A stretch of DNA of 64,000 nucleotides from Limosilactobacillus sp. (GTDB taxonomy: Bacteria > Bacillota > Bacilli > Lactobacillales > Lactobacillaceae): positions 2,160,176-2,224,175 of the forward strand of contig NZ_JAKVPE010000001.1 of the NCBI RefSeq assembly GCF_022482365.1, given 5' to 3'. Positions 41,747-56,392 of the stretch are shown here, in pieces (within the stretch, counting starts at the first letter, position 1; each line of letters begins with the position of its first letter). Both the position numbers and the translations under genes were made by a program. The notes under the pieces were generated by a model, which did not search any database, had not been told where the DNA came from, and saw nothing but the letters and a program-made list of their open reading frames with translations.

Positions 41747-42325
41747 GTGGCACAGTTATTTTTCAAGTACGGCGCAATGAATTCTGGCAAATCAATCGAT
41801 ATCCTGAAGGTTGCCCACAACTATGAGGAGCAGGGCAAGCCGGTCGTCTTAATGACCAGCGGGATCGATAACCGGTCCGGCCAGGGAGTGATCGCCAGTC
41901 GGATTGGCCTGAAGCGGCGGGTGACCCCGGTGATGGACGACACCGACATTTACGAGTACGTCAAGCAGATTGACCACCCCGTCTACTGCGTTTTGATCGA
42001 CGAGGCCCAGTTTTTGAAGAAGCACCACGTTCTCCAGCTGATCAAGATTGTCGATGAACTGGACATCCCGGTGATGACCTTTGGGCTGAAGAACGACTTT
42101 CGAAATGAACTATTTGAGGGTTCCAAGTACCTGCTGATCTATGCCGACAAGATCGAGGAGATGAAGACTATCTGCTGGTTCTGCCCGCACAAGGCAACGA
42201 TGAATCTGCGCATCCACGATGGCAAGCCCGTGTACGAGGGGGAGCAGGTGCAGATCGGTGGCAACGAGTCCTACTACCCGGTTTGCCGCAAGCACTACTT
42301 CCATCCCCAATTAGACCAACAATAG
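41747..42325 (+). CDS. tdk: Thymidine kinase
   Basis: Of 192 residues, GTG start. P-loop [10 protein letters not shown] (7-16), the DEAQF Walker B segment and two Cys pairs for structural zinc (CWFCPH and PVCRKH). Type II thymidine kinase that salvages thymidine to dTMP. It lies 15 bases upstream of prfA, a conserved pairing in Bacillales and Lactobacillales. Confidence 0.96.
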   Translation: MAQLFFKYGAMNSGKSIDILKVAHNYEEQGKPVVLMTSGIDNRSGQGVIASRIGLKRRVTPVMDDTDIYEYVKQIDHPVYCVLIDEAQFLKKHHVLQLIKIVDELDIPVMTFGLKNDFRNELFEGSKYLLIYADKIEEMKTICWFCPHKATMNLRIHDGKPVYEGEQVQIGGNESYYPVCRKHYFHPQLDQQ

Positions 42326-42340
42326 GAGGAAAACAGACCG

Positions 42341-43429
42341 ATGGAAATGAAAGACATCTTCGATAAGCTCCAGGCGGTTGCCGACCGTTACGACGAGCTG
42401 AACGAACTGATCAGCGATCCGGAAGTGATTGCTGACTCGCAACGCTTTATGAAGCTCTCCAAGGAAGAGGGAAGCCTGCGTGAAACGGTTGAAAAGTACA
42501 ACGAATACAAGCAGGTCACCGAGACGATTCAGGGTGACGAGGAACTGCTGCGGGAATCCGACGATCCGGACCTGACCGCCTTGACCAAGGATGAACTGAG
42601 CGAGGCTAAGGACAAGCAGGCCAAGCTGGAAAAGGAACTAGAAATGCTCCTGATTCCAAAGGATCCAAACGATGACAAGAACATCATCATGGAAATCCGC
42701 GGTGCCGCCGGTGGGGACGAGGCCAGCCTGTTTGCGGCCGACCTTTACAACATGTACCTCCACTACGCTGAACGCCAGGGCTGGAAGGTCGAAGTCGTTG
42801 ATAAGAACGAAACCGAGGTCGGTGGCTTCAAGGAAATCGCTCTGATGATCACCGGGGACAAGGTTTACTCGAAGCTGAAGTTTGAAAACGGCGCCCACCG
42901 GGTTCAGCGGGTGCCGGTGACCGAATCGGCCGGCCGGGTGCACACCTCGACGGCGACGGTCGGAGTCATGCCCGAAGCCGAGGACGTGGACGTGGAACTG
43001 GATCCTAAGGACATCCGGGTTGACGTTTACCGTTCCAGTGGTGCCGGTGGTCAGCACGTCAACAAGACCTCTTCAGCTGTCCGGATGACCCACCTGCCAA
43101 CCGGGATCGTCGTTGCCATGCAGGATGAGCGGTCCCAGCAGCAAAACCGGGCTAAGGCCATGCGGATTTTGAAGTCGCGGGTCTACGATTACTACCAGCA
43201 AAAGGAACAGAGCGCCTACGACCAGAAGCGGAAGGATGCCATCGGGACCGGTGATCGTTCAGAGCGGATTCGGACCTACAACTACCCGCAAAACCGGGTT
43301 ACGGATCACCGGATCGGCTTGACCTTAAACAAGCTGGACAAGATCATGGCCGGTGACCTCGATGAAATTATCGAGGCCCTGATCGTTGCTGACCAGACCA
43401 AGAAGCTAGAACAGCTGCGCAATGAATAG
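42341..43429 (+). CDS. prfA: Peptide chain release factor 1
   Basis: Of 362 residues. The peptidyl-hydrolase motif is [10 protein letters not shown] and an N-terminal coiled-coil domain precedes it. It recognises UAA and UAG. AGGAGG stands 11 bases before the ATG. The last eight bases overlap prmC, whose product methylates the Gln of the GGQ motif in this protein. Confidence 0.97.
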   Translation: MEMKDIFDKLQAVADRYDELNELISDPEVIADSQRFMKLSKEEGSLRETVEKYNEYKQVTETIQGDEELLRESDDPDLTALTKDELSEAKDKQAKLEKELEMLLIPKDPNDDKNIIMEIRGAAGGDEASLFAADLYNMYLHYAERQGWKVEVVDKNETEVGGFKEIALMITGDKVYSKLKFENGAHRVQRVPVTESAGRVHTSTATVGVMPEAEDVDVELDPKDIRVDVYRSSGAGGQHVNKTSSAVRMTHLPTGIVVAMQDERSQQQNRAKAMRILKSRVYDYYQQKEQSAYDQKRKDAIGTGDRSERIRTYNYPQNRVTDHRIGLTLNKLDKIMAGDLDEIIEALIVADQTKKLEQLRNE

Positions 43430-44291
43430 CAACAGCAGCTGGACCTACTTTGCGGCCCAGCGCTGGGCCAAAGAGCAGTTGACGGGAACCGAGCTTGACC
43501 CAAGTGCCGGGCAGTTTTTGCTGCAAATGCGTCACGACTGGGATGCCACCCACCTGTTGCTGCATAACCGCGATCAGATGCCGGTAACCGAGTGGCACTG
43601 GTTTGAAGAGGCGGTCGCACGGCTCTTGAAGCATGAGCCGGCCCAGTACATTGCCGGGAAGGCGCCGTTTTACGGGCGAAACTTCAAGGTTACCCCGGCG
43701 GTGCTGGTTCCCGAAGCAGAGACTGCCGAACTGGTCGACTGGGTGCTCGCCAAAATGCCCAATCGGCCGTTGCGGGTACTGGACCTGGGCACCGGCAGCG
43801 GAGTGATCGGAATCACTTTGGCACTGGAACGGCCCGAATGGCGGGTGACGCTGAGCGATGTTTCCCCGGCCGCGTTGGAGGTGGCGAGGGAGAACTGCCG
43901 CCGCTTTGGCCTGGATTTGCCATTGGTGGCAAGTGACCTGTTCGCGGCGCTTGCTGACCAGCGCTTTGACCTGATCGTGACCAACCCGCCCTACATCGAT
44001 CACCAGGACACTGGTGTGATGGATCAGGCGGTTTTGGACTATGAGCCTGCTCTGGCCCTGTTTGCTGACGAACACGGTCTCGGCTTTTACCACCGCCTCT
44101 TTGACCAGGCGGGTGACCACCTGACTGCAGATGGTCAGCTGTACGGCGAGACCGGCTATGACCAGGAAAAAACGATTCAGGCTCTGTTGCACCGTTGCGA
44201 TCAGCGGGCTAAGATTGAGACGCGCCATGATGTGGCTGGAAAGATGAGGATGATACACGTATGGGATTTTTCAGGCGCAGGAGGAAATTAG
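43422..44291 (+). CDS. prmC: Release factor glutamine methyltransferase PrmC
   Basis: Of 289 residues. An N-terminal helical domain is followed by a SAM-binding domain with [12 protein letters not shown] and the NPPY motif VTNPPYID, which binds the substrate Gln. It methylates RF1 and RF2. It overlaps prfA by eight bases and the next gene's frame begins near its stop. Standard gene order. Confidence 0.96.
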   Translation: MNSNSSWTYFAAQRWAKEQLTGTELDPSAGQFLLQMRHDWDATHLLLHNRDQMPVTEWHWFEEAVARLLKHEPAQYIAGKAPFYGRNFKVTPAVLVPEAETAELVDWVLAKMPNRPLRVLDLGTGSGVIGITLALERPEWRVTLSDVSPAALEVARENCRRFGLDLPLVASDLFAALADQRFDLIVTNPPYIDHQDTGVMDQAVLDYEPALALFADEHGLGFYHRLFDQAGDHLTADGQLYGETGYDQEKTIQALLHRCDQRAKIETRHDVAGKMRMIHVWDFSGAGGN

Positions 44292-44296
44292 CAAGA

Positions 44297-45325
44297 ATGG
44301 ATACCAAGATTTTTCAGTTGAGTGACATTGACGAGGCGGCGGCCGCCATCAAACGGGGCGAGCTCGTGGCCTTTCCGACCGAGACGGTGTACGGCCTCGG
44401 GGCGGACGCAACCAACGAGGACGCGGTCAAGAACGTTTACCTGGCAAAGGGCCGGCCGAGCGACAACCCCTTGATCGTCCACGTCAACTCGGTGGCCATG
44501 GTTGAAAAGTACGCGGCCGAAATTCCGGACAACGCACGGAAGTTGATGAAGGCGTTTTGGCCCGGTTCATTGACGATCATCTTAAAGATCAAGAAGCACG
44601 TTCTCTCGAAGACCGTAACGGGGGGCCTGAACACGGTCGCCTTCCGCTTCCCGGACTGCCAGCCGACCCTGGACCTGATTGCCAAGGCGGGGGTTCCACT
44701 GGTTGGCCCGTCCGCTAACACGTCTGGCAAGCCGAGCCCGACCACGGCCCAGCACGTCTACCACGACCTGCACGGCAAGATTGCCGGGATTCTCGATAAT
44801 GGACCAACGCGGGTCGGGGTTGAATCGACCGTCTTGGACATGTCAACTGCTACCCCGGTTATCCTGCGGCCGGGGGCGGTCACCAAGAAGGATATCGAAG
44901 CGGTGATCGGCTCAATCGATTTGAATCACCACAAGGTCGGCAAAAACGAAACCCCGAAGGCACCGGGGATGAAGTACAAGCACTACGCCCCGAATGCCCA
45001 GGTTTACATTGTTGACCAGGGAACCGACTGGGCTCAGGTGATCAAGTGGATTGCTGATCAACCGTTTGACGTCGGCATCATGGCCGAGGGTTCAATCCTG
45101 CAGAAGACCACCCTGCCGATGAACGCCATTCAGTTCTCCCTTGGCACCGGGGTCAAGGACGCCAGCGCCCGCCTCTTTGACGGCCTGCGTCAGTTCGATG
45201 ACCAGCCCAACGTAAAGGCGATCGTGACCGAGGCCTTCGACGCTACGGGACTAGGGGGCGCCTACATGAACCGGCTCAATAAGTCGGCTGGTGGGGTCCA
45301 CTTTAGTACTGACATGGTCAAGTAA
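44297..45325 (+). CDS. L-threonylcarbamoyladenylate synthase (Sua5/YwlC)
   Basis: Of 342 residues from ATG 44297, with AGGAGG at 44279-44284; an ATG at 44261 would add an Arg-rich start and overlap prmC by 31 bases. The YrdC domain has VAFPTETVYGLG, KGRPSDNPL and GPSANTSGKPSPT; a separate C-terminal Sua5 domain follows the linker near residue 215. It makes threonylcarbamoyl-AMP from Thr, bicarbonate and ATP for the t6A modification of tRNA. Confidence 0.94.
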   Translation: MDTKIFQLSDIDEAAAAIKRGELVAFPTETVYGLGADATNEDAVKNVYLAKGRPSDNPLIVHVNSVAMVEKYAAEIPDNARKLMKAFWPGSLTIILKIKKHVLSKTVTGGLNTVAFRFPDCQPTLDLIAKAGVPLVGPSANTSGKPSPTTAQHVYHDLHGKIAGILDNGPTRVGVESTVLDMSTATPVILRPGAVTKKDIEAVIGSIDLNHHKVGKNETPKAPGMKYKHYAPNAQVYIVDQGTDWAQVIKWIADQPFDVGIMAEGSILQKTTLPMNAIQFSLGTGVKDASARLFDGLRQFDDQPNVKAIVTEAFDATGLGGAYMNRLNKSAGGVHFSTDMVK

Positions 45326-45344
45326 ATGAACATTTGCAAAGATT

Positions 45345-45388
45345 GTGAGGAGTTTGGCAAACAAGTTTTGTCACCCCTCACTTTTTTT
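45345..45388 (+). terminator. Terminator after sua5, overlapping the upp promoter
   Basis: GTGAGG (45345-45350) pairs with CCTCAC (45376-45381) with a smaller inner stem CAAA/TTTG; TTTTTTT follows. Confidence 0.75.
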
Positions 45389-45396
45389 GGTAAAAT
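45368..45396 (+). promoter_or_regulatory. upp promoter
   Basis: TTGTCA (45368-45373), 17-base spacer, TAAAAT (45391-45396). The -35 is inside the preceding terminator stem and the spacer is its T-run. Confidence 0.7.
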
Positions 45397-45428
45397 AGGG
45401 GAGAAATTCAAAGGAGTGTGTATAAGGC

Positions 45429-46064
45429 ATGGGCAAGTTTGAAGTTATTGATCATCCATTGATCCAGCACAAGTTAACAATGATTCGGGACAAGAACGTG
45501 GGGACCAAGTTCTTCCGGGAAACGGTGAAGGAGATTTCGACCCTGATGGCATACGAGGTTTCTCGTGACATGCCATTGAAGGACGTCGAGATTGAAACCC
45601 CGATTGCCAAGACGACCCAAAAGGAACTGGCCGGCAAGAAGGTTGCCATCATCCCAATCCTGCGGGCTGGTCTCGGCATGGTCGACGGGATGACCGACCT
45701 GATCCCGGCAGCCAAGATTGGTTTCATTGGAATGTACCGGGACGAGAAGACCCTGAAGCCACACGAATACTTCGTTAAGCTGCCAAACGACATCACGGAC
45801 CGGCAGCTCTTCATCGTTGACCCAATGCTGGCCACCGGTGGTTCTGCCATGATGGCGATCGAAGCGCTGAAGAAGCGGGGCTGCCAGGAGAAGAACATGA
45901 AGTTCGCCTGCCTGGTTGCCGCACCGGAAGGGGTTCAGGCCGTTCGTGAAGCCTATCCTGACGTCGACATCTACACCGCGGGCCTTGATGACCACCTGAA
46001 CAAGGATGGCTACATTGTTCCTGGCCTTGGGGATGCCGGTGACCGGCTCTTCGGTACTAAGTAA
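45429..46064 (+). CDS. upp: Uracil phosphoribosyltransferase
   Basis: Of 211 residues. The PRPP-binding loop is [12 protein letters not shown], with LRAGLGM and the C-terminal uracil-binding [12 protein letters not shown]. It salvages uracil to UMP. AAGGAG precedes the ATG. Own promoter and terminator; the uracil permease gene lies two genes downstream, so uptake and salvage are close together. Confidence 0.97.
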   Translation: MGKFEVIDHPLIQHKLTMIRDKNVGTKFFRETVKEISTLMAYEVSRDMPLKDVEIETPIAKTTQKELAGKKVAIIPILRAGLGMVDGMTDLIPAAKIGFIGMYRDEKTLKPHEYFVKLPNDITDRQLFIVDPMLATGGSAMMAIEALKKRGCQEKNMKFACLVAAPEGVQAVREAYPDVDIYTAGLDDHLNKDGYIVPGLGDAGDRLFGTK

Positions 46065-46077
46065 TTTCATGATTTTT

Positions 46078-46118
46078 GCGTCACTAGATTCAGGATGACT
46101 GAGTTTGGTGGCGTTTTT
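46078..46118 (+). terminator. Terminator of upp
   Basis: GCGTCAC (46078-46084) pairs with GTGGCGT (46108-46114) using two G-T pairs; TTTT follows. Confidence 0.55.
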
Positions 46119-46223
46119 CTTGTTGCGAAACTTATAAAGCCCTTAAATTTTCCCCAGAGGCTTTCCTCTTGGATTAGGAATAGTAAAATGGCAGGTAGTG
46201 TTAATTGAGAAGGAAGTCTTGCA

Positions 46224-47339
46224 ATGTTTCAAAAATCGTGGCTGAAAAAGCGCCGCTGGCTGTTGCTGATTTTGGTGCTGGTTGGGATTCTTAGCATCGG
46301 CTTTACCACCCATAACCAGCGCTTTTATCACCAGCCAATCGCCAGGGTCGTCCGGGTCAGCAAAACGGGGAAGGCACGCCGAACCAGCGACCAGTTTAAA
46401 AATGTTGACCACCAGTATGACCAGCGCTTGGTGGCGGTGATCATGAACGGGCGCTACCGGGGACGGCGGCTCACCCTGTCCAACACCTACAGTGATTCCC
46501 AACCGATGGACCAGCGCTTCCGGGTGGGTGACCAGGTCTTCTTGACCCAGCTGCACCAGCACAAGGGGACCCTGTCGGCTAACATCGCCGGCTACAAGCG
46601 GGACACGGTCCTGGTCACCTTGGCCTGGCTGGTCGTGGCCCTGCTCCTGCTGATGATGGGCCGGTCCGGCGCCTGGGCCCTGGTGAGCGTGATCGTCAAC
46701 GCCCTGCTCTTTATGGCGGCAGTTACCCTGGACCTGAACGAGAACGGGGAGCACGTGCTGCCCATCTTTAGCGTCCTGACGGTCATCTTTGCCTTCGTCA
46801 GCCTGCTTTTGGTACTGGGCCCCAGCAAGAAGATGCTGGCCACCTTTAGTGCGACGGTCATCGGGACCTTTGCCGCCCTGGGAGTCAGTCTGCTGGTCTT
46901 TGCCTGGACCCACGAGCGGGGGATCTACTACGAGTCGATGCAGTACGTCACCCAGGTCCCCCGGCCACTCTTTTTGGCCGAAACGCTCCTGGGATCGTTG
47001 GGGGCGGTGATGGACGAATCCAGCGACATCATTGCGACCCTTTTTGAGCTTAAGCAGCTAGAACCCACGGTGAGTGCGCGCCAGCTCTTCATATCCGGGC
47101 GCAACGTCGGTAAATCGATCATGGGACCGCTGATCAACGTCCTCTTCCTGATTTTCATGGCCGACACCTTTACGTCTAGCCTGCTCTACATTAAGAACGG
47201 CAATTCCTGGGGCTATACCTTCGCGATGAACATGAGCCTGGGAACGGTTCAGAGTCTGGTCAGCGGGATTGGGATCGTCCTGGCGATCCCGCTGGTCAGC
47301 GCGTTTGGGGCACTGCTATTAGGGAGGCGAGCGAAGTGA
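46224..47339 (+). CDS. YibE/F-family membrane protein, first of a pair
   Basis: Of 371 residues. A short cytoplasmic start, one signal-anchor helix (about 11-28), an extracellular region of about 100 residues with beta character, then seven or so helices of the YibE/F family (ILPIFSVLTVI-like region, LGSLGAVMDESSDIIAT, VGKSIMGPLINVLFL). Function unknown; some relatives are suspected transporters. The stop overlaps the second gene in GTGA, so the two make a two-component membrane system. Confidence 0.85.
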   Translation: MFQKSWLKKRRWLLLILVLVGILSIGFTTHNQRFYHQPIARVVRVSKTGKARRTSDQFKNVDHQYDQRLVAVIMNGRYRGRRLTLSNTYSDSQPMDQRFRVGDQVFLTQLHQHKGTLSANIAGYKRDTVLVTLAWLVVALLLLMMGRSGAWALVSVIVNALLFMAAVTLDLNENGEHVLPIFSVLTVIFAFVSLLLVLGPSKKMLATFSATVIGTFAALGVSLLVFAWTHERGIYYESMQYVTQVPRPLFLAETLLGSLGAVMDESSDIIATLFELKQLEPTVSARQLFISGRNVGKSIMGPLINVLFLIFMADTFTSSLLYIKNGNSWGYTFAMNMSLGTVQSLVSGIGIVLAIPLVSAFGALLLGRRAK

Positions 47340-48124
47340 CGACGATTACGGCCCTCGGGCTGGTATTAATGATTTTAATGATTCTTGTTGGTGGCAAGCA
47401 GGGGTGGACGGCATTTTGGAGCCTGCTGCTGAACTTCGGTTTCCTCTACTTTGCAATGGTGCTGATTGCCTTTCACGTCCCACCGATGTTTGTAATGGCC
47501 ACGACCGGGGTGATTATCCTGGCCGTGACGATCTTCATGGGGGAGGACGACCTGCGCACCACGGTGACGGCCTTCTATGCTTCCCTGATCGTTCTGGCGA
47601 TTTTGATCCTGTTCATCATCGGCATCGAGCACTGGGCGATGGTCCAGGGCTTTGGCACCGAGGACAGCGACGAACTGGAGGGGATGTCGATCCTGATCGG
47701 CATCTCTTACCTCAAGGTGGCCGAGACGGTGATGGTTCTCAGCACGCTGGGGGCGATTGCCGAGGCCGCCATGGCGATCTCCTCCGGGTTGACCGAGGTT
47801 CTCGACAACCATCCGAGGATCACCAATGCCCGGTTGATGGGCAGCGGGATGGCAATCGGTCGCCAGATCATCGGCACGACCTTCAACACGCTTTTCTTCG
47901 GCGTCTTCGGGGGCTTCTTGGCGCTCTTCCTTTGGTTCGCCGGCCTTCACTACTCGCTGGGCACGATCATGAACAATAAGATCTTCGTGGCCGAGATGTT
48001 GGAGATCCTGGTTTCCTTTATCGGCGTGCTGATTACGGTGCCCATGACCGCCTGGGTGATGACCAGGAGACGTAATCACCTGGTTGACAAGCAGTCCCCA
48101 AGTAACTATGATAAGAACGATTAA
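47336..48124 (+). CDS. YibE/F-family membrane protein, second of a pair
   Basis: Of 262 residues, GTG start overlapping the first gene by four bases. About seven helices with the family segment LGAIAEAAMAISSGLTEV and RLMGSGMAIGRQIIGTTFNTLFFG. It lacks the extracellular domain of the first protein. Function unknown. Confidence 0.85.
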   Translation: MTTITALGLVLMILMILVGGKQGWTAFWSLLLNFGFLYFAMVLIAFHVPPMFVMATTGVIILAVTIFMGEDDLRTTVTAFYASLIVLAILILFIIGIEHWAMVQGFGTEDSDELEGMSILIGISYLKVAETVMVLSTLGAIAEAAMAISSGLTEVLDNHPRITNARLMGSGMAIGRQIIGTTFNTLFFGVFGGFLALFLWFAGLHYSLGTIMNNKIFVAEMLEILVSFIGVLITVPMTAWVMTRRRNHLVDKQSPSNYDKND

Positions 48125-48127
48125 AAA

Positions 48128-48230
48128 CCTTTAAGCGGGATCCCATGAGATCCCAAAGGTGCGTGAAATGATTAGCGGCAGATGGCCGAATTTGAGTGCA
48201 GCTTTGGGTGAGATCCCAAGGCTGCTTTTT
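48128..48230 (+). promoter_or_regulatory. uraA leader: attenuator, probable PyrR binding loop
   Basis: Three overlapping structures can form. (1) CCTTT + GGGATC (48128-48142) with GATCCC + AAAGG (48149-48159), loop CCATGA. (2) An antiterminator CCCAAAG (48152-48158) with CTTTGGG (48202-48208). (3) A terminator GCAGCTTTGGG (48198-48208) with CCCAAGGCTGC (48215-48225) then TTTTT. Structures 1 and 3 exclude 2. The sequence AUCCCAUGAGA in hairpin 1 partly fits the PyrR site ARUCCNGNGAGGYU, so UMP-bound PyrR may stabilise it and stop transcription of uraA. Confidence 0.65.
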
Positions 48231-48248
48231 AATTGAGGAGGGAAAAGA

Positions 48249-49526
48249 ATGGCGCATCGTCGCGATGTCGTACTCGATGTTGATGAGAAGCCGAGGCCCG
48301 CGCAGTGGGTGGGGCTTTCTCTGCAGCACATGTTTTCAATGTTCGGTTCTACCGTCCTGGTGCCGATCCTGGTGGGCTTAAATCCCGGAATCGCCCTGTT
48401 TAGCTCTGGGGTGGGAACCCTAATCTATCTATTAATTACCAAGCACAAGATCCCAGCCTATATGGGATCGAGTTTCTCCTTTGTCGTGCCGATGATGGCG
48501 CTGATGAAGACCACTGGTTACCCGGGGATTGCCCAGGGGACCGTGGCGGTTGGCTGCGTCTACTTAATCGTGGCGCTGGTGGTCAGCCGGATCGGTTCGG
48601 CCTGGATCGACCGGGTCCTGCCGCCAATCATCGTCGGCCCGATTGTGGTTGTTATCGGCCTGTCGCTGGCCAGCACGGCCGCCAAGGATGCCACCATCAA
48701 TTCGGCGACCGGTCACTACGACCTGAAATTTTTTGCCGTGGCGATGCTGACGATGCTGATCACGATTGCCTTCAATATGTACTTCAAGGGCTTCTTGGGT
48801 CTGATCCCGATTTTACTGGGGATTGTCGGGGGCTATTTGATTGCCTGCCTCTTCGGGATCGTGGACTTCACTCCCGTCATGCGGGCCTACTGGTTTAGCC
48901 TGCCGGACTTCCAGGTTCCCTTTGTCACCTACCGGCCGCAGCTATACTGGGGCGCGATCCTCAGCATGGCGCCGATTGCCTTCGTGACGATGACCGAACA
49001 CCTCGGCCACATCATGGTGCTCAACGAACTGACCGATCGCAACTACTTCAAGGATCCGGGACTCAACCACACCCTGGCAGGTGACGGGACGGCCTCGATC
49101 ATTGCCGGCTTTGTCGGTGGGCCCCCGGTGACCTCCTATGGTGAAAACATTGGGGTGCTGGCGATTACCCGGGTTCACTCGGTCTATGTCCTGGCCGGGG
49201 CGGCCGCCTTCGCGATCTTCTTCAGCTTCATTGGCAAGCTCAGCGCCCTGATCGAAACGATTCCGTCACCGGTCATCGGTGGGATTTCCTTCCTGCTCTT
49301 CGGGGTCATTGCCTCCAGCGGGTTGCGGGTCATGATTGAGCACCAGATTGACTTTAATATTAAGCGCAATTTGATGATCTCCTCGGTGATCCTGGTCGTC
49401 GGCATTGGGAACGCCTACCTGCAATTGGGCAAGTACCAGTTCTCGGGGTTGGCCGTGGCTGCCGTGCTCGGAATCATCCTGAACCTGGTCCTGCCACAGC
49501 GGGCCTTTAGCGAACAGAACAAGTAA
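48249..49526 (+). CDS. uraA: Uracil permease (NCS2 family)
   Basis: Of 425 residues with 14 helices in the UraA fold. LQHMFSMFGSTVLVPIL at the start, MTEHLGHIMVLNELT (substrate-binding Glu) and GGPPVTSYGENIGVLAI are characteristic of uracil/H+ symporters. GAGGAGGG precedes the ATG. It sits behind a pyrimidine-type attenuator. Confidence 0.95.
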   Translation: MAHRRDVVLDVDEKPRPAQWVGLSLQHMFSMFGSTVLVPILVGLNPGIALFSSGVGTLIYLLITKHKIPAYMGSSFSFVVPMMALMKTTGYPGIAQGTVAVGCVYLIVALVVSRIGSAWIDRVLPPIIVGPIVVVIGLSLASTAAKDATINSATGHYDLKFFAVAMLTMLITIAFNMYFKGFLGLIPILLGIVGGYLIACLFGIVDFTPVMRAYWFSLPDFQVPFVTYRPQLYWGAILSMAPIAFVTMTEHLGHIMVLNELTDRNYFKDPGLNHTLAGDGTASIIAGFVGGPPVTSYGENIGVLAITRVHSVYVLAGAAAFAIFFSFIGKLSALIETIPSPVIGGISFLLFGVIASSGLRVMIEHQIDFNIKRNLMISSVILVVGIGNAYLQLGKYQFSGLAVAAVLGIILNLVLPQRAFSEQNK

Positions 49527-49627
49527 GTTTATTCATCAGACAAATCCCTAAAACTGTATCGAAGTAAAAAGGACGCGAAAGTAGGGCGCCCAAGGCTTAA
49601 CAAGTGGTTAGAACAACTTAAAATTTT

Positions 49628-49656
49628 TTGAAATTTTGCTTAAATAATGATATATT
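49628..49656 (+). promoter_or_regulatory. atp: Promoter of the ATP synthase operon
   Basis: TTGAAA (49628-49633), 17-base spacer, TATATT (49651-49656). About 95 bases of leader follow before atpB. The rest of the 224-base gap (49527-49750) shows no gene. Confidence 0.65.
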
Positions 49657-49750
49657 AGTGGACGTAACTTGGGCTTAACACGTTTTTTTCCACAACGTTC
49701 ATCCAATTTACAAGCCAAATTTTTGTTATAAGGAAAGAGGTGGAATATGA

Positions 49751-50458
49751 ATGGGCGGTGATGCTTTAACTTTTAAGCTTTTCGGACTCACGTTCAATAC
49801 AACGAACATTGTTTCTGGACTGATTATCTACGCAATCGTGTTCTTCACTCTTTACGGGATGTCACGAAAGATCAAGATGAAACCAACCGGCGCGCAGAAC
49901 GTCTTTGAATGGTTAGTTGATTTCACGAACGGGATCGTCAGAAGTCAGATGCCAGCTGAAGAACAGGGCCATTACAGTTTCTTTGCCTTTGTCTTGTTCG
50001 TCTTCATCTTCTTCGCTAACCAATTCGGGTTGCTGTTCCAGTTCCATTGGAATGGGGCGGAAGTGCTTAGAAGTCCTACGGCGGATCCAGTCGTAACGTT
50101 GACCTTCTCACTGATGGTAATGACACTGGCTCACTTTGCTGGGGTAGCACACAACGGTCTTGGCGGTTACTTAAAGAACTACGCTAAGCCATTTACGCTG
50201 ATGCTGCCAGTTAACATCATTGAAGACTTCGCCAACTTCTTGACGCTGGGCCTTCGTATCTTTGGTAACATTTTTGCCGGTGAACTGTTAATGAGTTTAA
50301 TTGCAAACATGGCCTTCTCACATGGTATCTTAACCATTATCCCAGGACTGCTCCTGGAGCTTTGTTGGCAAGGATTCTCAGTATTTATCGGTTCAATCCA
50401 GGCGTATGTCTTTGTAACATTAACGACGGTTTATATTTCTCGGAAGATTTCCGAATAA
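49751..50458 (+). CDS. atpB: F1Fo ATP synthase subunit a
   Basis: Of 235 residues, five to six helices. The essential Arg lies in [18 protein letters not shown]. It forms the proton half-channels next to the c ring. AGAGGTGG precedes ATG 49751; an out-of-frame ATG four bases earlier stops after four codons. First gene of atpBEFHAGDC. In fermentative lactobacilli the enzyme mainly works as an ATP-driven proton pump for pH homeostasis. Confidence 0.96.
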   Translation: MGGDALTFKLFGLTFNTTNIVSGLIIYAIVFFTLYGMSRKIKMKPTGAQNVFEWLVDFTNGIVRSQMPAEEQGHYSFFAFVLFVFIFFANQFGLLFQFHWNGAEVLRSPTADPVVTLTFSLMVMTLAHFAGVAHNGLGGYLKNYAKPFTLMLPVNIIEDFANFLTLGLRIFGNIFAGELLMSLIANMAFSHGILTIIPGLLLELCWQGFSVFIGSIQAYVFVTLTTVYISRKISE

Positions 50459-50461
50459 TAA

Positions 50462-50701
<240 letters not shown>

Positions 50702-50746
50702 TCGTTAATCACTTTTCGATTTTTACAAACAAGGAGGTGTCAATAG

Positions 50747-51265
50747 ATGTTTGTGAACAGTGTGTTAGCTGAATCGAACAGTTTATACATTGGGGACCTT
50801 GTTTTCTACATTGTAACCTTCATTATCCTGATGCTGCTGGTCAAGCACTTTGCATGGGGACCAGTCACCGACATGATGAAGAAGCGTGCCGACAAGATTG
50901 CTAGTGATATCGACAATGCTGCCAAGTCCCGGGAAAATGCCGAGAAGATGGCTGCCAAGCGTCAAGCCGAACTGCAAAATTCACGTCAAGAGGCTGCTGA
51001 CATCGTAAGCAATGCCAAGAAGTCAGCCGAAACACAACGAGCACAAATTGTTGAGGCTGCGCAAAACGACGCGCAAAGTCTTAAACAACAAGCACAAAAG
51101 GATGCGGATCAAGCACGTCGCGATGCGCTGAATGGTGCTAAGGATGACGTTGCAAACTTATCTATTGAGATTGCTTCCAAACTCATCCAAAAAGAATTAA
51201 AGGCAGACGATCAAAAAGCATTGATCGACTCCTACATCGAAGGGTTGGTAGATCATGAGTCTTGA
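50747..51265 (+). CDS. atpF: F1Fo ATP synthase subunit b
   Basis: Of 172 residues. One N-terminal membrane helix (about 18-38) and a long Ala/Gln/Lys-rich coiled coil (45-150) forming the peripheral stalk. It overlaps atpH by 11 bases. AAGGAGG precedes the ATG. Confidence 0.95.
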   Translation: MFVNSVLAESNSLYIGDLVFYIVTFIILMLLVKHFAWGPVTDMMKKRADKIASDIDNAAKSRENAEKMAAKRQAELQNSRQEAADIVSNAKKSAETQRAQIVEAAQNDAQSLKQQAQKDADQARRDALNGAKDDVANLSIEIASKLIQKELKADDQKALIDSYIEGLVDHES

Positions 51266-51797
51266 TAAGAAAACGGTAGCCGGACGCTATGCCCGGGCAC
51301 TGTTCGAATTGGTCGATGAGGACAACGAACTCGACACGACTTATCAAGAATTGATTGCTTTGCGCCAAGTCTTTGAGGATAACGAGAACTTGGAATCCGC
51401 CTTGGCGGGGGTCCAATTATCACTCGATGAAAAGAAGGCATTAGTTCAGGATCTGAAGCAGGGTGCTTCCAAGTACGTTGCCAACCTGATTCAAATGCTT
51501 TTTGATTACGGCCGCATGGATTGCATGGTCGCAATTATTGATGAGTTTGAGCGGCGGTATGACGCTAAGAATAAGCGGATGCATGCCGACGTTGTCACAG
51601 CGATCCAACTCGATAAACAACAACGGGATCAATTGAAGGCCAACCTGGCCAAGCGGTTTGGGGCTACTGATGTGGTCTTAAACGAAGCGGTTGATCCAGA
51701 AATTTTAGGTGGGGTTATCGTCCATGCCAATCACAAGACGCTGGATGGTAGTCTCAGCTCAAAGATTAAGCAAATTCGTCGTTTACTAGTTAGATAA
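51255..51797 (+). CDS. atpH: F1Fo ATP synthase subunit delta
   Basis: Of 180 residues, helical N-terminal domain and a C-terminal domain with the family signature [18 protein letters not shown]. Joins the b stalk to the alpha subunits. Translationally coupled to atpF. Confidence 0.95.
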   Translation: MSLDKKTVAGRYARALFELVDEDNELDTTYQELIALRQVFEDNENLESALAGVQLSLDEKKALVQDLKQGASKYVANLIQMLFDYGRMDCMVAIIDEFERRYDAKNKRMHADVVTAIQLDKQQRDQLKANLAKRFGATDVVLNEAVDPEILGGVIVHANHKTLDGSLSSKIKQIRRLLVR

Positions 51798-51810
51798 TAT
51801 AGTTTGTTAA

Positions 51811-53361
<1,551 letters not shown>

Positions 53362-53395
53362 TTAGATTAGTTAGTCGAAAGGACGGTGAGATTTA

Positions 53396-55800
<2,405 letters not shown>

Positions 55801-55813
55801 GAGGGGATAAATT

Positions 55814-56242
55814 ATGGCTGACAGTAAGTTTAAGGTCACGATTATTACCCCTGACGGTACTGTTTACGATAAGGACGACGCAACGATGCTGGTCATGAAC
55901 ACGTCTGGTGGTCAGATGGGTCTCATGGCGCACCACGTTCCGCTGATTGCGGCACTGGAAATCAGCACCGTGCAGATCAAGCACGACAGCGGGACCGACG
56001 AGGTGGCCGCCGTCAACGGTGGGATCATTCAATTCGATGGCGAAAACGCGCTGATCGCTGCTGATAGTGCGGAAATGCCGGAAGAGATTGATATCCAGCG
56101 GGCCGAGGCTGCCAAGCGGCGTTCAGAATCGGCAATTGAAAAGGCCAAGCGCGAACATAATCAGGACGCCTTGGCACGGGCTGAAGTACATCTCAAGCGG
56201 GCAATTAACCGTTTGAACACTTCCAAGCTCAACCAACAATAG
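55814..56242 (+). CDS. atpC: F1Fo ATP synthase subunit epsilon
   Basis: Of 142 residues. Beta-sandwich N-terminal domain (FKVTIITPDGTVYD) and a two-helix C-terminal domain (about 90-138) that can regulate ATP hydrolysis. Last gene of the operon, followed by a terminator. Confidence 0.96.
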   Translation: MADSKFKVTIITPDGTVYDKDDATMLVMNTSGGQMGLMAHHVPLIAALEISTVQIKHDSGTDEVAAVNGGIIQFDGENALIAADSAEMPEEIDIQRAEAAKRRSESAIEKAKREHNQDALARAEVHLKRAINRLNTSKLNQQ

Positions 56243-56256
56243 GAATCAGGTTCCTT

Positions 56257-56293
56257 AAAAAGGGGTTATGGCATAATTGTCAGGCCCCTTTTT
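56257..56293 (+). terminator. Terminator of the ATP synthase operon
   Basis: AAAAAGGGG (56257-56265) pairs with CCCCTTTTT (56285-56293) with a 19-base loop; the T-run is part of the stem. Confidence 0.85.
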
Positions 56294-56392
56294 CTGTTCT
56301 TTAAACTTAAGTTAAAGCTTTGCCACTACTAGCGACCGGGAAAGCGTGTTATGATAAAATACAAACTGTTTTGTTAGTAGGGAGGTACCAGT

